Below are positions 54,540-63,680 of a stretch of DNA of 64,000 nt, piece after piece. Source of the DNA: Spirochaetota bacterium (lineage in GTDB: Bacteria; Spirochaetota; GWB1-36-13; JAKPDD01); assembly GCA_029552945.1 (NCBI GenBank), contig JAKPDD010000017.1:1-64000 (forward strand). The letters are read 5' to 3'. The position numbers and the translations under genes were made by a program. Under the pieces are notes generated by a model that worked only from the letters and a program-made list of their open reading frames with translations, searched no databases and was not told the DNA's origin. Within the stretch, counting starts at the first letter, position 1. Each line of letters opens with the position of its first letter.

Positions 54540-55535
54540 TTACTTAGCATTTAATATTGCGAATGCAGCAGTCATTACAATGTCATCTACTGAACATCCT
54601 CTTGAAAGGTCATTATATGGTTTATCAAGACCCTGAATAACTGGACCTAAAGCCTCAGCACCAGCTAGTCTTTGAGTTAGTTTGTACCCAATATTTCCAG
54701 CATTAAGGTCAGGAAATATCAGACAATTTGCTTTGCCACCAACTGGTGAGCCTGGGGCTTTGCTTTTTGCCACTTTTTCAATAATGGCTGCATCTAATTG
54801 CATTTCACCATCAAACTCAAAATCAACCTTTCTTTCTTTTAATATTTCAACCGCTTTTCTAACCTTATCGACAAGCTCATGTTCAGCACTTCCTTTTGTT
54901 GAAAAGGAAAGGAGAGCTACTTTTGGCTCAGCACCAGTCAATTTTCTGCATGTAGTAGCTGTTGCTATTGCTATATCAGCAAGTTGTTCTGAAGTAGGAT
55001 TAGGTATAACAGCACAATCACCAAAAAACATAACTCCATTTATTCCCCATTTTTTATCCGGCATTACCATTACAAATGCACTTGAAACTGTTTTCACACC
55101 AGATGCAGTACCTACTACCTGAATTGCTGCTCTTAGAACATCACCTGTTGTATGGGAAGCCCCAGCAACAACAGAGTCTGCTCTATTTTTCCTAAGCATC
55201 ATAGCAGCGTAATAAAGAGGATCATTTATTGTTTTTTCTGCCTGTTCCTTAGTTATGCCTTTTGATTTTCTTAAGTTGTAGTACTCCTCTATATATTCTG
55301 CTTTAGCAGCGTCTTTTTGTGGGTCAATAATTTCGACTCCAGAGATGTTTACTCCTAATTCTTTTGCTTTTTCCGCAATAGATTCTGGATTTCCTATCAT
55401 AAAGACTTTAGGAGAAAGGCCCTCTTTTATTATCTTTTCTGCTGCAAAATAGGTCCTATCATCCATATGTTCTGGAAGTATAACACTTTTTTTTCTTGCT
55501 TTGGCTTTTTCAAACCATTCTTTTATAAGGTCCAT
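54540..55535 (-). CDS. pta: phosphate acetyltransferase
   Basis: A 331-residue enzyme that interconverts acetyl-CoA and acetyl phosphate, giving ATP together with acetate kinase. It is the short, single-domain type: VVAGASHTTGDVLRAA, GVMFFGDCAVIPNPTSEQLADIA and KANCLIFPDLNAGNIGYKLTQR are canonical. A strong AGGAGG site precedes the ATG. ackA is not adjacent. Its use with ferredoxin, IorA and the hydrogenase encoded here fits an acetate- and hydrogen-producing fermenter. Confidence 0.96.
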   Translation of the reverse strand: MDLIKEWFEKAKARKKSVILPEHMDDRTYFAAEKIIKEGLSPKVFMIGNPESIAEKAKELGVNISGVEIIDPQKDAAKAEYIEEYYNLRKSKGITKEQAEKTINDPLYYAAMMLRKNRADSVVAGASHTTGDVLRAAIQVVGTASGVKTVSSAFVMVMPDKKWGINGVMFFGDCAVIPNPTSEQLADIAIATATTCRKLTGAEPKVALLSFSTKGSAEHELVDKVRKAVEILKERKVDFEFDGEMQLDAAIIEKVAKSKAPGSPVGGKANCLIFPDLNAGNIGYKLTQRLAGAEALGPVIQGLDKPYNDLSRGCSVDDIVMTAAFAILNAK

Positions 55536-55555
55536 TTTTTCCTCCTGGAATTTTT

Positions 55556-56068
55556 TTATTTAATTCTTTTTAGTTCATCTGGTTTAATATAATAATCTTT
55601 TATTATTTTTTGAACTTTTTCATTTATCTTTTTATTATATTGATTAAAGATATTTATTCTATCTCTACCTTTGTATATAATATTTAAATCAGGATTTTTT
55701 TTATTTTCAAATCCTTTTTTTATCATGTCAAATCCTTCAATAAGGATATCTATTTTTTCAAGGCTTATATTTCTAAGTTCTTCAATTTCTTTATTTTTTG
55801 AACTATATGAGTTTATTGTTTCTCTTAATTCAATAGTTTTTGGTAAAATGTATGAATTTAGTTTCATCCATAAAATTTCAGACTTAAAGTTCTCACCAGT
55901 AATAAGTTTATTATATTCATTTATTATATTATTTTCTTCTATAGACCAGTTATAGAAATCGTTGTTTAAAAATTCTATTATTATTTTATTTTCTTTAAAA
56001 ACTCTATAAATATCACATGATGTAATAAATATAAGCATAACAAGGATAAGCTTACTTTTGATAAACAA
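55556..56068 (-). CDS. hypothetical lipoprotein
   Basis: A 170-residue protein with a signal peptide and lipobox (FITSC, Cys18) and a helical, Lys/Asn/Ile-rich mature part. I recognise no family. It lies 20 bases upstream of pta on the same strand and 34 bases downstream of the tRNA-Phe gene, so all three could be in one transcript. Base composition is like its neighbours. Confidence 0.65.
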   Translation of the reverse strand: MFIKSKLILVMLIFITSCDIYRVFKENKIIIEFLNNDFYNWSIEENNIINEYNKLITGENFKSEILWMKLNSYILPKTIELRETINSYSSKNKEIEELRNISLEKIDILIEGFDMIKKGFENKKNPDLNIIYKGRDRINIFNQYNKKINEKVQKIIKDYYIKPDELKRIK

Positions 56069-56102
56069 AATAAACCTCTTTAATAAGATGAGGTATAAAT
56101 TA

Positions 56103-56175
56103 TGCCCAGAGGCGGAATCGAACCACCGACACAGGGATTTTCAGTCCCTTGCTCTACCGACTGAGCTATCTGGGC
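56103..56175 (-). tRNA. tRNA-Phe (anticodon GAA)
   Basis: A 73-base cloverleaf read on the minus strand: acceptor GCCCAGA/TCTGGGC, D arm GCTC/GAGC, anticodon stem AGGGA/TCCCT around CTGAAAA (anticodon GAA), T arm GGTGG/CCGCC around TTCGATT. Discriminator A at 56103; CCA is not encoded. Confidence 0.97.
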
Positions 56176-56371
56176 TGGATTAAACATACGATTTAAATTT
56201 ATAATAAACATAATTATAAAACAAAATTTTAATTTAAATTTTTTATAATAATTATTTGGTATTTTTTACCATAATTTTTAATTAATTATTATTTAAATAT
56301 TGTTTTTTTTTATTTTTTTTTTATTATTATAATTTAAATCTTATTTTGAGTACTTTTCAAAAGGGGTTTTT

Positions 56372-58849
56372 ATGTCTGATTTTGAAAATAATAATAATTT
56401 TGAAAAAGCGTCTGAAATTAATCAAATTGGAGTAGACTATTACAATAAAAGTCTGTATGATGAGGCAGAAAAATATTATAAACAAGCTATTCTTATTTAT
56501 CCAAAATATAAATGGAGTTATTATAATTTAGGTCTTCTTTTTTACAAAAAAAAACAGTATGATGATGCTATGTTATGGTATGAAAAGGGTCTTGAAATTG
56601 ATCCGAATTATGGTGATTGTCTTATTGGGCTTGGCATCTGTTATGAGGATCTTGGTAAAATTGATAAGGCAAAAGATTATTATGAAAAATGTATGAAAAT
56701 TGAACCATCAAATCATTTTAGTTATTATAATTTAGCTCTTTTATATGAAAAAGAGGGGAATATAGAAGAAGCTAAAAATAACTACTATAGATGTATACAG
56801 GTTAATAGTAGTTATGGTAATGCTTATAATAATCTTGGGAATATATATCTTAATGAAGGAAAATATGACCTAGCTCAAGAGTATTATCATAAAGCAATAA
56901 ATGCTGAACCTAAGCTTGTTTATCCTTATTACAATATAGGGCTTGTAAATGAAAGGTTGGGGAAGTATGAAGTTGCTTTAAAGTGGTATAAAAAGGCTCT
57001 TGATATTAATCCTAATTATAAGATTGCAATTGATGCTTTAAATCAAATAAAAAAGAAATATAATATTGATGAAACTAGTATTGACTATACTAATGGTGAG
57101 GATGTTAAAGTTAATATAAATAAAGAGAGTATTCTTGAAAAGTTTGGGAGAAATCTTACAAAGCTTGCAAGGGAAAATAAGATAGACCATGTTATAGGAA
57201 GAGAAAAAGAGGTTATAAGTGTTCTTGAAATACTTTATAAAAGGGTTAAAAATAATCCACTTCTTGTAGGACATCCTGGAGTTGGTAAAACTGCTATTGT
57301 TGAGGGGATTGCAAAACTTATTGTTGAAGGAAATGTGCCTGAATATTTTTTGGATAAAGAAATAATAGAGCTTAATGTTGGTTATATAGTTGCAGGGACA
57401 CATTATAGGGGTGATCTTGAAGTCAGAGTAAGACAGATAATTGATGAAATAGTTGAGCGAAAAAATGTTATTATTTTTATTGATGAGATTCACACACTAC
57501 TTGGAGCAGGTTCAACAGAGGGGGGTAATCTTGATATTTCTCAGATGTTGAAACCTGTTTTAGCAAGAGGTGAGTTTCCTTGTATAGGTGCTACAACATA
57601 TGATGAATATAGAAAATATATAGAAAAAGACCCTGCATTTGAAAGGAGATTTTATCCTATAAACATAGAAGAGCTTGATTTAGCTGCTACTTTAGAGGTA
57701 TTAAAATATTTAAAACCAAAAATTGAGAATCATTATAAATTGTCTTTATCTGATGAAATATTGGAATATATTGTTCAACTTGCTGAAACATATATAAAAA
57801 AAAGATATTTTCCAGATAAGGCTCTGGATATACTTGAAAAAACATGTTCTCATTGTGCTATTATTAAGAAAAATATTGTTGAAAAATGTGATGTTGAAGA
57901 TATAGTATCTCAGATGTGTGGTGTTGATTTTTCTAACATAAATGGTTTAAATAATCTTGATAAAATGGAAGAGTTTTTAAAATCAAATATTGTTAATCAA
58001 GATGATGCTATAAATAGAATATGTAATGTTATAAGACTTGCAAAAAGAAGACTTGACCTTAAACCTGAAAGACCTGATGGTGTTTTTTTATTTACTGGTC
58101 CAAGTGGAGTAGGTAAGACTGAACTTGCAAGACAGGTAGCATTGTTTTTATATGGAAGTGAAAAAAAGATGATAAAAGTCGATATGAGTGAGTATTCAGA
58201 TAATATGGCGGTAAATAAGATAATAGGTAGTTCAGCAGGATATGTTGGTTATGGTGATTCTACTTATTTACTTTCAAAAATTCAAGAAAACCCCTCTTCT
58301 GTTGTAGTTCTTGATGAGATTGAAAAGGCACACCCTGATGTTATAAAACTATTTTTACAGGTTTTTGATGAGGGTAAACTTACAAACTCATTAGGTAAAA
58401 CTATCTATTTTAGTAATACAACTATTATAATGACATCTAATTCTGTTATTTCTGCTAAAAAACAGATGGGTTTTTCTCAAACTAATTTTAATATAAATAT
58501 TCTTGAAGAATTATCAAAGTTTTTCCCAATTGAGTTTTTGAACAGGATTGATGAAATAATATTATTTAATTTTCTTTCTGAATCTGATGCATACAATATT
58601 GTTAAAAACAAGTTAATACCAAAAGCTGCTAGAATATTGAACAATTTTGAGCTTAATGTTTCTAATAAAATTGTAGAAAAAATAATTAAAAATGGATTTA
58701 GTAAGGATTTTGGTGCAAGAAATCTCGAAAGAGTCTTTGAGCGGATAGTTATGATACCAATATCTGACTTTATAATTAAAAATAAATTAAGAGATGGTAA
58801 AATATTAGTTGAACTTGAAAATGATAATGTTTTAGTAAAATCACTTTAA
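56372..58849 (+). CDS. Clp-type double AAA+ ATPase with N-terminal TPR domain
   Basis: An 825-residue protein. Six 34-residue TPRs occupy about residues 13-216, where ClpA/ClpC/ClpB would have the Clp N-domain. The first AAA+ module (about 253-530) starts with [15 protein letters not shown], with Walker [10 protein letters not shown] near 300 and Walker [13 protein letters not shown]; the second (about 540-825) has Walker [10 protein letters not shown] near 575 and [13 protein letters not shown]. There is no long ClpB middle domain. MGF in KKQMGFSQ sits where ClpA/ClpC/ClpX carry the ClpP-binding IGL/IGF/VGF tripeptide, so it is probably a ClpP-partner unfoldase with TPR-based substrate or adaptor recognition. 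clpP is not adjacent. Preceded by about 195 bases of AT-rich promoter DNA. Confidence 0.93.
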   Translation: MSDFENNNNFEKASEINQIGVDYYNKSLYDEAEKYYKQAILIYPKYKWSYYNLGLLFYKKKQYDDAMLWYEKGLEIDPNYGDCLIGLGICYEDLGKIDKAKDYYEKCMKIEPSNHFSYYNLALLYEKEGNIEEAKNNYYRCIQVNSSYGNAYNNLGNIYLNEGKYDLAQEYYHKAINAEPKLVYPYYNIGLVNERLGKYEVALKWYKKALDINPNYKIAIDALNQIKKKYNIDETSIDYTNGEDVKVNINKESILEKFGRNLTKLARENKIDHVIGREKEVISVLEILYKRVKNNPLLVGHPGVGKTAIVEGIAKLIVEGNVPEYFLDKEIIELNVGYIVAGTHYRGDLEVRVRQIIDEIVERKNVIIFIDEIHTLLGAGSTEGGNLDISQMLKPVLARGEFPCIGATTYDEYRKYIEKDPAFERRFYPINIEELDLAATLEVLKYLKPKIENHYKLSLSDEILEYIVQLAETYIKKRYFPDKALDILEKTCSHCAIIKKNIVEKCDVEDIVSQMCGVDFSNINGLNNLDKMEEFLKSNIVNQDDAINRICNVIRLAKRRLDLKPERPDGVFLFTGPSGVGKTELARQVALFLYGSEKKMIKVDMSEYSDNMAVNKIIGSSAGYVGYGDSTYLLSKIQENPSSVVVLDEIEKAHPDVIKLFLQVFDEGKLTNSLGKTIYFSNTTIIMTSNSVISAKKQMGFSQTNFNINILEELSKFFPIEFLNRIDEIILFNFLSESDAYNIVKNKLIPKAARILNNFELNVSNKIVEKIIKNGFSKDFGARNLERVFERIVMIPISDFIIKNKLRDGKILVELENDNVLVKSL

Positions 58850-58862
58850 TAAAAGAAATAAC

Positions 58863-58890
58863 TTTAAAGGGAGATAAATCCCCCTTTAAA
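58863..58890. terminator. hairpin between convergent genes
   Basis: TTTAAAGGG (58863-58871) pairs with CCCTTTAAA (58882-58890) over a ten-base loop, followed by TTTT. It lies between the convergent TPR-Clp and disulfide oxidoreductase genes and can end both. Confidence 0.78.
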
Positions 58891-58892
58891 TT

Positions 58893-59519
58893 TTATGCTT
58901 CCAATACTTTGCTTAGGTATGAATCAACAGGAAGTGCACCTTCAAAAGATATTTTTTCGTTTATTACAACCTTTGGTACAGCTCTTACATTGTATTTGTT
59001 TGCTATTTCTGGGAACTCGGATGCTTCGTACATTTCAGCTTTTATATATTTTGGGTTTAGCATAGCAAACTTAAATGCAGTTATTACAGCTTGAGGACAG
59101 TATGGACAACTTACAGTAACAAAAATTTTAATATTTGTCTCTTTCTTTATCTCTTTTACTTTTTCAACTATATTTGCAGGTATATCTAACTCTCCAGTAC
59201 TTAGAAACTTTATAGATTCTATTAGAGATGAAAACTCGTAACCTGCTGGTATTCCATAAAATCTTATTGGTTTTAAACTATCTGTCTCAAATACTATTGC
59301 TGGGGCAGACTCAATATTGTAAGTTTTTGCCTCATTATCATTAATAGTTTTAGACTCAAACTCAATTTTTTCAGATAAGTCAGCAACTCCTTTGATAAGT
59401 TCAATTGTATCATTACAGTATGTACAATCATTAGAGGTAAAAACTTTTATTTTCACCTTTTCCTTTAGGTTACTAAACTCAGACTTTACCTGCTCTTTTA
59501 TTTCTTCTGGTATTTGCAT
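58893..59519 (-). CDS. protein disulfide oxidoreductase (glutaredoxin-like, two thioredoxin folds)
   Basis: A 208-residue cytosolic protein with two thioredoxin-like domains, each with an active-site pair: Cys32-Thr-Tyr-Cys35 and Cys138-Pro-Tyr-Cys141. This two-domain PDO type is typical of thermophilic bacteria and archaea and makes or breaks protein disulfides. The second site has the CPYC motif of glutaredoxins. I start at ATG 59519, after AGGAGGA; a longer frame to 59558 would read through it. The thioredoxin reductase gene upstream on the same strand is the expected electron donor; the pair is known as a PDO system. Confidence 0.93.
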   Translation of the reverse strand: MQIPEEIKEQVKSEFSNLKEKVKIKVFTSNDCTYCNDTIELIKGVADLSEKIEFESKTINDNEAKTYNIESAPAIVFETDSLKPIRFYGIPAGYEFSSLIESIKFLSTGELDIPANIVEKVKEIKKETNIKIFVTVSCPYCPQAVITAFKFAMLNPKYIKAEMYEASEFPEIANKYNVRAVPKVVINEKISFEGALPVDSYLSKVLEA

Positions 59520-59585
59520 ATTATTCCTCCTAATTTTATATAAAAAAAATTTTAACACAAAATTTTACAAACCTTTTATTAAATG

Positions 59586-60563
59586 TTAACTAACTGTTTG
59601 TAGGTATTTATAAGCTGTTATTGCAGCTTTTGCTCCTTCTCCTGCTGCTATTATTACCTGTTTTTCTGGTATATTTGTAACATCTCCTGCTGCGAATAAA
59701 CCATTTATGTTAGTATTACAATAAACATCTACTATTATTTCATCATATCTGTTTTTTTCAATTTTTGGTTCTATATCTATATCTGAGTTGGGTATAAGCC
59801 CTATTTCAACAAATATACCATCTACTTTTATCTCTTTTTCTTTTTTTTGTGATATATCTTCTAATATTATTGATTCAACAAAATTTGATCCTTTTATTTC
59901 ATTTACTTTATGTTTTAATAATATTTCTACATTTTTTAGTTCTTTTAGTCTTTCTATAAGTATTTTATCAGCAAATAGTTTATCCATAACTTCTACAAGA
60001 TATACCTTTTTAGCTATTTTACCAACCTCAATTGCAGCTTCAACACCAGAGTTACCTCCACCCACCACAACAACATTTTTTCCTTTAAAGAGGGGAGCAT
60101 CACATGTTGCACAAAATACTACACCTTTACCAATAAACTCCTCTTCACCTTTAACATTTAAGTGTCTATGTCTTTTACCTGTTGCTATGATTACTGTTTT
60201 TGACCTTGCGATTTTATTATTATCAGTTTTTATTATAAATGTATTACCATCTTTTTTTATAGATACTACTTTAGCATTTTCTATGCTTACTGTGAAACTT
60301 CTCAAATGTTCTTCAAATTTTTTAGCAAGTTCATAACCAGTTATTTTCGAAAAACCAGGATAGTTTTCAATATCCCATGTAAGTGTTACCTCTCCTCCGA
60401 TCTCTTCTGTAATTATACCAGTTTCCATACCTTTTCTTACAGCATATATGCCTGCCGATATTCCAGCAGGCCCACCACCTATTATTATAGTATCATATAT
60501 TTTGTTATAATCAAATTGTTTTGAATTGTCTTTTATTTCTTCTTTGTTTAAGAAGAGTTGCAT
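59586..60563 (-). CDS. trxB: thioredoxin reductase
   Basis: A 325-residue flavoprotein. FAD-binding IIIGGGPAGISAGIYA at the N-terminus, redox pair CATC (Cys151, Cys154), pyridine-nucleotide-binding VVVGGGNSGVEAAIE, and the C-terminal GLFAAGDVTN are canonical. A 20-residue N-terminal extension precedes the FAD motif. AGGAG lies before the ATG. It stands between the hydrogenase genes and the PDO gene, all on the minus strand: it would pass NAD(P)H electrons to the PDO and could use either NADPH or NADH, the residues after the second motif being not decisive. Confidence 0.94.
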   Translation of the reverse strand: MQLFLNKEEIKDNSKQFDYNKIYDTIIIGGGPAGISAGIYAVRKGMETGIITEEIGGEVTLTWDIENYPGFSKITGYELAKKFEEHLRSFTVSIENAKVVSIKKDGNTFIIKTDNNKIARSKTVIIATGKRHRHLNVKGEEEFIGKGVVFCATCDAPLFKGKNVVVVGGGNSGVEAAIEVGKIAKKVYLVEVMDKLFADKILIERLKELKNVEILLKHKVNEIKGSNFVESIILEDISQKKEKEIKVDGIFVEIGLIPNSDIDIEPKIEKNRYDEIIVDVYCNTNINGLFAAGDVTNIPEKQVIIAAGEGAKAAITAYKYLQTVS

Positions 60564-60613
60564 GTGTGCTCCTATATTTTTTATATATATAAAATTTAAT
60601 ATATTTTAATATT

Positions 60614-62371
60614 TTAATCAAATATTTTTTTCTCTATTTTATATGGGTCTCTCTTTAAATAGTGTGTATGTAGTAATTCATGGGACTTATGTGAGTTTGG
60701 TTTGCCTAAAAACTTCTCGTAAACTAGTTTTACTTCTGGGTTCTCATGAGACTTTCTTAATGGCAAACTTCTATCCTCTTTGTAGAGTCCCTCTAATCTT
60801 TCTTTCTTCTTATCCCAGTCTGTTGGAAGTGGCTGTCCTCCGCCACCAATACATCCACCAGGGCAAGCCATGATTTCTATAAAATGATATAGGATTTCAC
60901 CTTTTTTCTTTGCTTCTACAACTTTTTCAAGCAGTTTCCTTGCATTTCCTAAACCATGAGCAACAGCAACCTTTAATTTTATACCATCAACATCAATACT
61001 TGCCTCTTTTATTCCATCAATTCCTCTTACATCTTCAAAATCTAGTCTTGGGAGGGTTTTACCTGTTTTTACTTCTATAGCAGTCCTTAATGCTGCCTCC
61101 ATTACACCACCTGTAGCACCGAATATTGTAGCAGCACCTGTATAAGATGATAGTAATGGATCTGGTTTTGATTCAGGGAGTTTGTTAAAGTCAATTCCAG
61201 CTTCCCTTATCATTCTTGCTATCTCCCTTGTTGTAAGAACGTAATCAACATCTCTATAACCACTTGCATTCATTTCTGGTCTTGATGCTTCAAACTTTTT
61301 AGCAGTGCATGGCATGATTGATACACTTACTATCTTTGAAGGATCTTTTTTATTTTCTTTTGCGTAGTATGTTTTTATTAAAGCACCTAACATTTGTTGT
61401 GGTGACTTACATGTTGAAACATTTTCAGTAAGTTCATTAAAGTATGTCTCTTCAAACTTTATCCATCCAGGGCTACAACTTGTTATAAGTGGTAATGGTC
61501 CTCCTTTTTCCAATCTTGTTAAAAACTCTGTTCCTTCCTCAAGTATTGTAAGGTCAGCAGAAAAGTTAGTATCGAATACAACATCAAAACCAAGCATCTT
61601 AAGAGCAGTATAAATCTTTCCTACTACAAGTTCTCCTGGTTTCAGGCCAAACTCTTCCCCCAATGTTACTCTTACAGCTGGAGCAATCTGTACGACAACC
61701 TCTTTTTCAGGGTCTTTTAATGCATCCCAGACATAGTCAATAGCCTCTTTTTCATATAGAGCACCAACAGGACAGTAGACTATACATTGACCACAGTTTA
61801 CGCACACACTTTGTTCCATTCCCATCTCAAGTGGTGGAGCAACTATTGTGTCAGCACCTCTTCCATGAAACTCTATTGCTTTTACTGTCTGCATGTCTTG
61901 ACATACAGTAACACATCTACCACAACCTATGCACTTGTTCATATCTCTTACAATACCTTTTGAATTTTTGTCTATTGGAAGTCCTCTGTCATACCATTCA
62001 TAAGGCATTTGCCTGACTGATAGTTTTTCAGCAAGGTTTTGTAGTTCACAATTACCATGCTTTATACATGTAAGACAGTCTTTTGGGTGACTTGAAAGTA
62101 CCAGTTCAAGAATAGTTTTTCTTGTTTCAAGTATTTCAGGTGTTTTTGTTTTTATTTTCATTCCATCTTTAACTGTTGTAATACATGATCTTTTTATTCC
62201 TTGACCTTCTATATCGACTATACAGATTCCACATGAACCTGAGGGAAAAAGGTCTTTATGATAGCATAGTGTAGGGATCTCTATTCCTCCTAATTTTGCA
62301 GCCTCAAGTACTGTTATATTTGGTTTAACCTCGATTTCATTTGAATCTATATAAACTTTTATTTTTTTCAT
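60614..62371 (-). CDS. hydA: [FeFe] hydrogenase catalytic subunit HydA (NAD(P)-linked, multimeric)
   Basis: A 585-residue iron-sulfur hydrogenase subunit producing or using H2. Order: N-terminal [2Fe-2S] domain (CYHKDLFPSGSCGIC), a His-ligated [4Fe-4S] segment (HPKDCLTCIKHGNC), two ferredoxin-type [4Fe-4S] motifs (CIGCGRCVTVC and CVNCGQCIVYC), then the H-cluster domain with L1 TSCSPGW (297-303), L2 MPCTAKKFE (353-361) and L3 EIMACPGGCIGGGGQP (499-513). L1 has Ser where the textbook motif is TSCCPxW; I recall this in related multimeric enzymes. Length equals HndD-type subunits. It overlaps hydB by ATGA; with hydB and hydC it forms the electron-bifurcating type (ferredoxin plus NAD(P)H). Confidence 0.95.
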   Translation of the reverse strand: MKKIKVYIDSNEIEVKPNITVLEAAKLGGIEIPTLCYHKDLFPSGSCGICIVDIEGQGIKRSCITTVKDGMKIKTKTPEILETRKTILELVLSSHPKDCLTCIKHGNCELQNLAEKLSVRQMPYEWYDRGLPIDKNSKGIVRDMNKCIGCGRCVTVCQDMQTVKAIEFHGRGADTIVAPPLEMGMEQSVCVNCGQCIVYCPVGALYEKEAIDYVWDALKDPEKEVVVQIAPAVRVTLGEEFGLKPGELVVGKIYTALKMLGFDVVFDTNFSADLTILEEGTEFLTRLEKGGPLPLITSCSPGWIKFEETYFNELTENVSTCKSPQQMLGALIKTYYAKENKKDPSKIVSVSIMPCTAKKFEASRPEMNASGYRDVDYVLTTREIARMIREAGIDFNKLPESKPDPLLSSYTGAATIFGATGGVMEAALRTAIEVKTGKTLPRLDFEDVRGIDGIKEASIDVDGIKLKVAVAHGLGNARKLLEKVVEAKKKGEILYHFIEIMACPGGCIGGGGQPLPTDWDKKKERLEGLYKEDRSLPLRKSHENPEVKLVYEKFLGKPNSHKSHELLHTHYLKRDPYKIEKKIFD

Positions 62372-63680
62372 ACTCTTGCCTCCTTAATATACTTTTGATG
62401 TCTTATAAATGATAGAATTTCACCTTTAAAGTTTTCAAATATGCCTTTTAATGGCATTATTACTGATTGACCTAAAGGACATAATGATGATTTTGCCATT
62501 GCAACTGCTGTTTTTTCCATTATATTTATATATTCTTCTTTTCCTTCACCTATTGCTATTTTTTTTGCCATATGATATAATTGTCTTGTTCCATATCTAC
62601 ATGGAAAACATTTTCCACATGATTCTTCTGCAAAAAATCTTAGTGTAACCTCAAGTACATCAACCATTATAGCATCATTGTTCATTACAACTATAGCACC
62701 TGAACCTAAACTTCCACCTATTTTTTTCATTGATGCAAAGTCAAGGTTAAAGTCAAGTGGTTTAGCACCATATACTATTCCTGGTGTACCTAAAGACCAG
62801 AAATCTGTTGTTGTTGTAAGTGTTAATGACTTTGTAGAATATATTGGTCCTGCTGTTCCACCTATCTGGACTGCTTTCAATACACCATCTACTTCAGCAA
62901 TATTCAGTACATCTCTTAAAGGTACTCCCATTGGAAACTCATAAACACCAGGTTTTTTAACGTTTCCACTTACGCAGTAGAGTTTTGGACCAGGTGAATC
63001 AAGTATACCTATTTTTGAGAACCATTCCCAACCTTCCTGCATTATGAGTGAAACGCATGAGAGTGTTTCAACATTATTTACTATTGTTGGTTTACTCCAT
63101 AGACCTGCTTGTGTTGGATAAGGTGGTTTATGCCATGGGTTGCCCCTCTTCCCCATTATAGAGTTTAGTAAAGCTGTTTCATCTCCGACTACGTAAGAAC
63201 CACCACCTCTTTTTACTTCAATATTGAAACTAAAATTTGAACCCAATATATTTTTACCAAGTAAATTCCCATTTTTTGCTTCTTCTATTGCTTTTTCAAT
63301 TATTTTTGTTTCTTCTGGATATTCCCCTCTTATATATATATATATCCTTTTTCAGCCTGGTTTGCATACCCTGCAATAATTAGTCCTTCTATTACTAGGT
63401 GGGGGGCACTTTCAAGTAATAACCTATCTTTAAATGTACCTGGCTCACCTTCGTCAGCATTACATACAATATATGCTGGCTTTTCATTTGATAGACTTTC
63501 CCATTTTATTCCTGTTGGAAAACCTGCACCACCCCTTCCCCTTAGACCTGAGCTTTTTATTTCCTGTATAACCTCTTTCGGACTCATTTTTATAGCTTTT
63601 TTAAGACCCTCATAACCACCTTTTTCTGTGTATTTTTTTATATTTGATGTATCAAGGAACCTTAATATATAATTAGTCAT
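62368..63680 (-). pseudogene. hydB: hydrogenase NADH-binding subunit HydB/NuoF-like, frameshifted
   Basis: The FMN- and NAD-binding flavoprotein subunit of the bifurcating hydrogenase. The first frame (63680 to 63330) has the FMN-binding [13 protein letters not shown]; it ends early after GYIYI. The second (to 62368) has GGGSYVVGDETALL, NNVETL and the [4Fe-4S] block ESCGKCFPCRYGTRQ. The break is in a TA-dinucleotide tract at about 63331-63345 (plus strand); removing two bases joins the frames as a normal 436-residue protein continuing [10 protein letters not shown]. This is either slippage in vivo or a sequence error. The protein has no N-terminal thioredoxin-like domain, that part being HydC here. 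Confidence 0.88.

Noticed and set aside
61470-61490. Ser in the first H-cluster motif of HydA (TSCSPGW)
   Set aside because: I believe Ser at this place is common in NAD(P)-linked multimeric [FeFe] hydrogenases, so I do not treat it as a defect; an alignment would settle it.
63330-63680. A separate short gene encoding only the N-terminal part of HydB
   Set aside because: It ends abruptly in a TA tract, and the missing sequence continues at once in another frame, so it is one broken gene.
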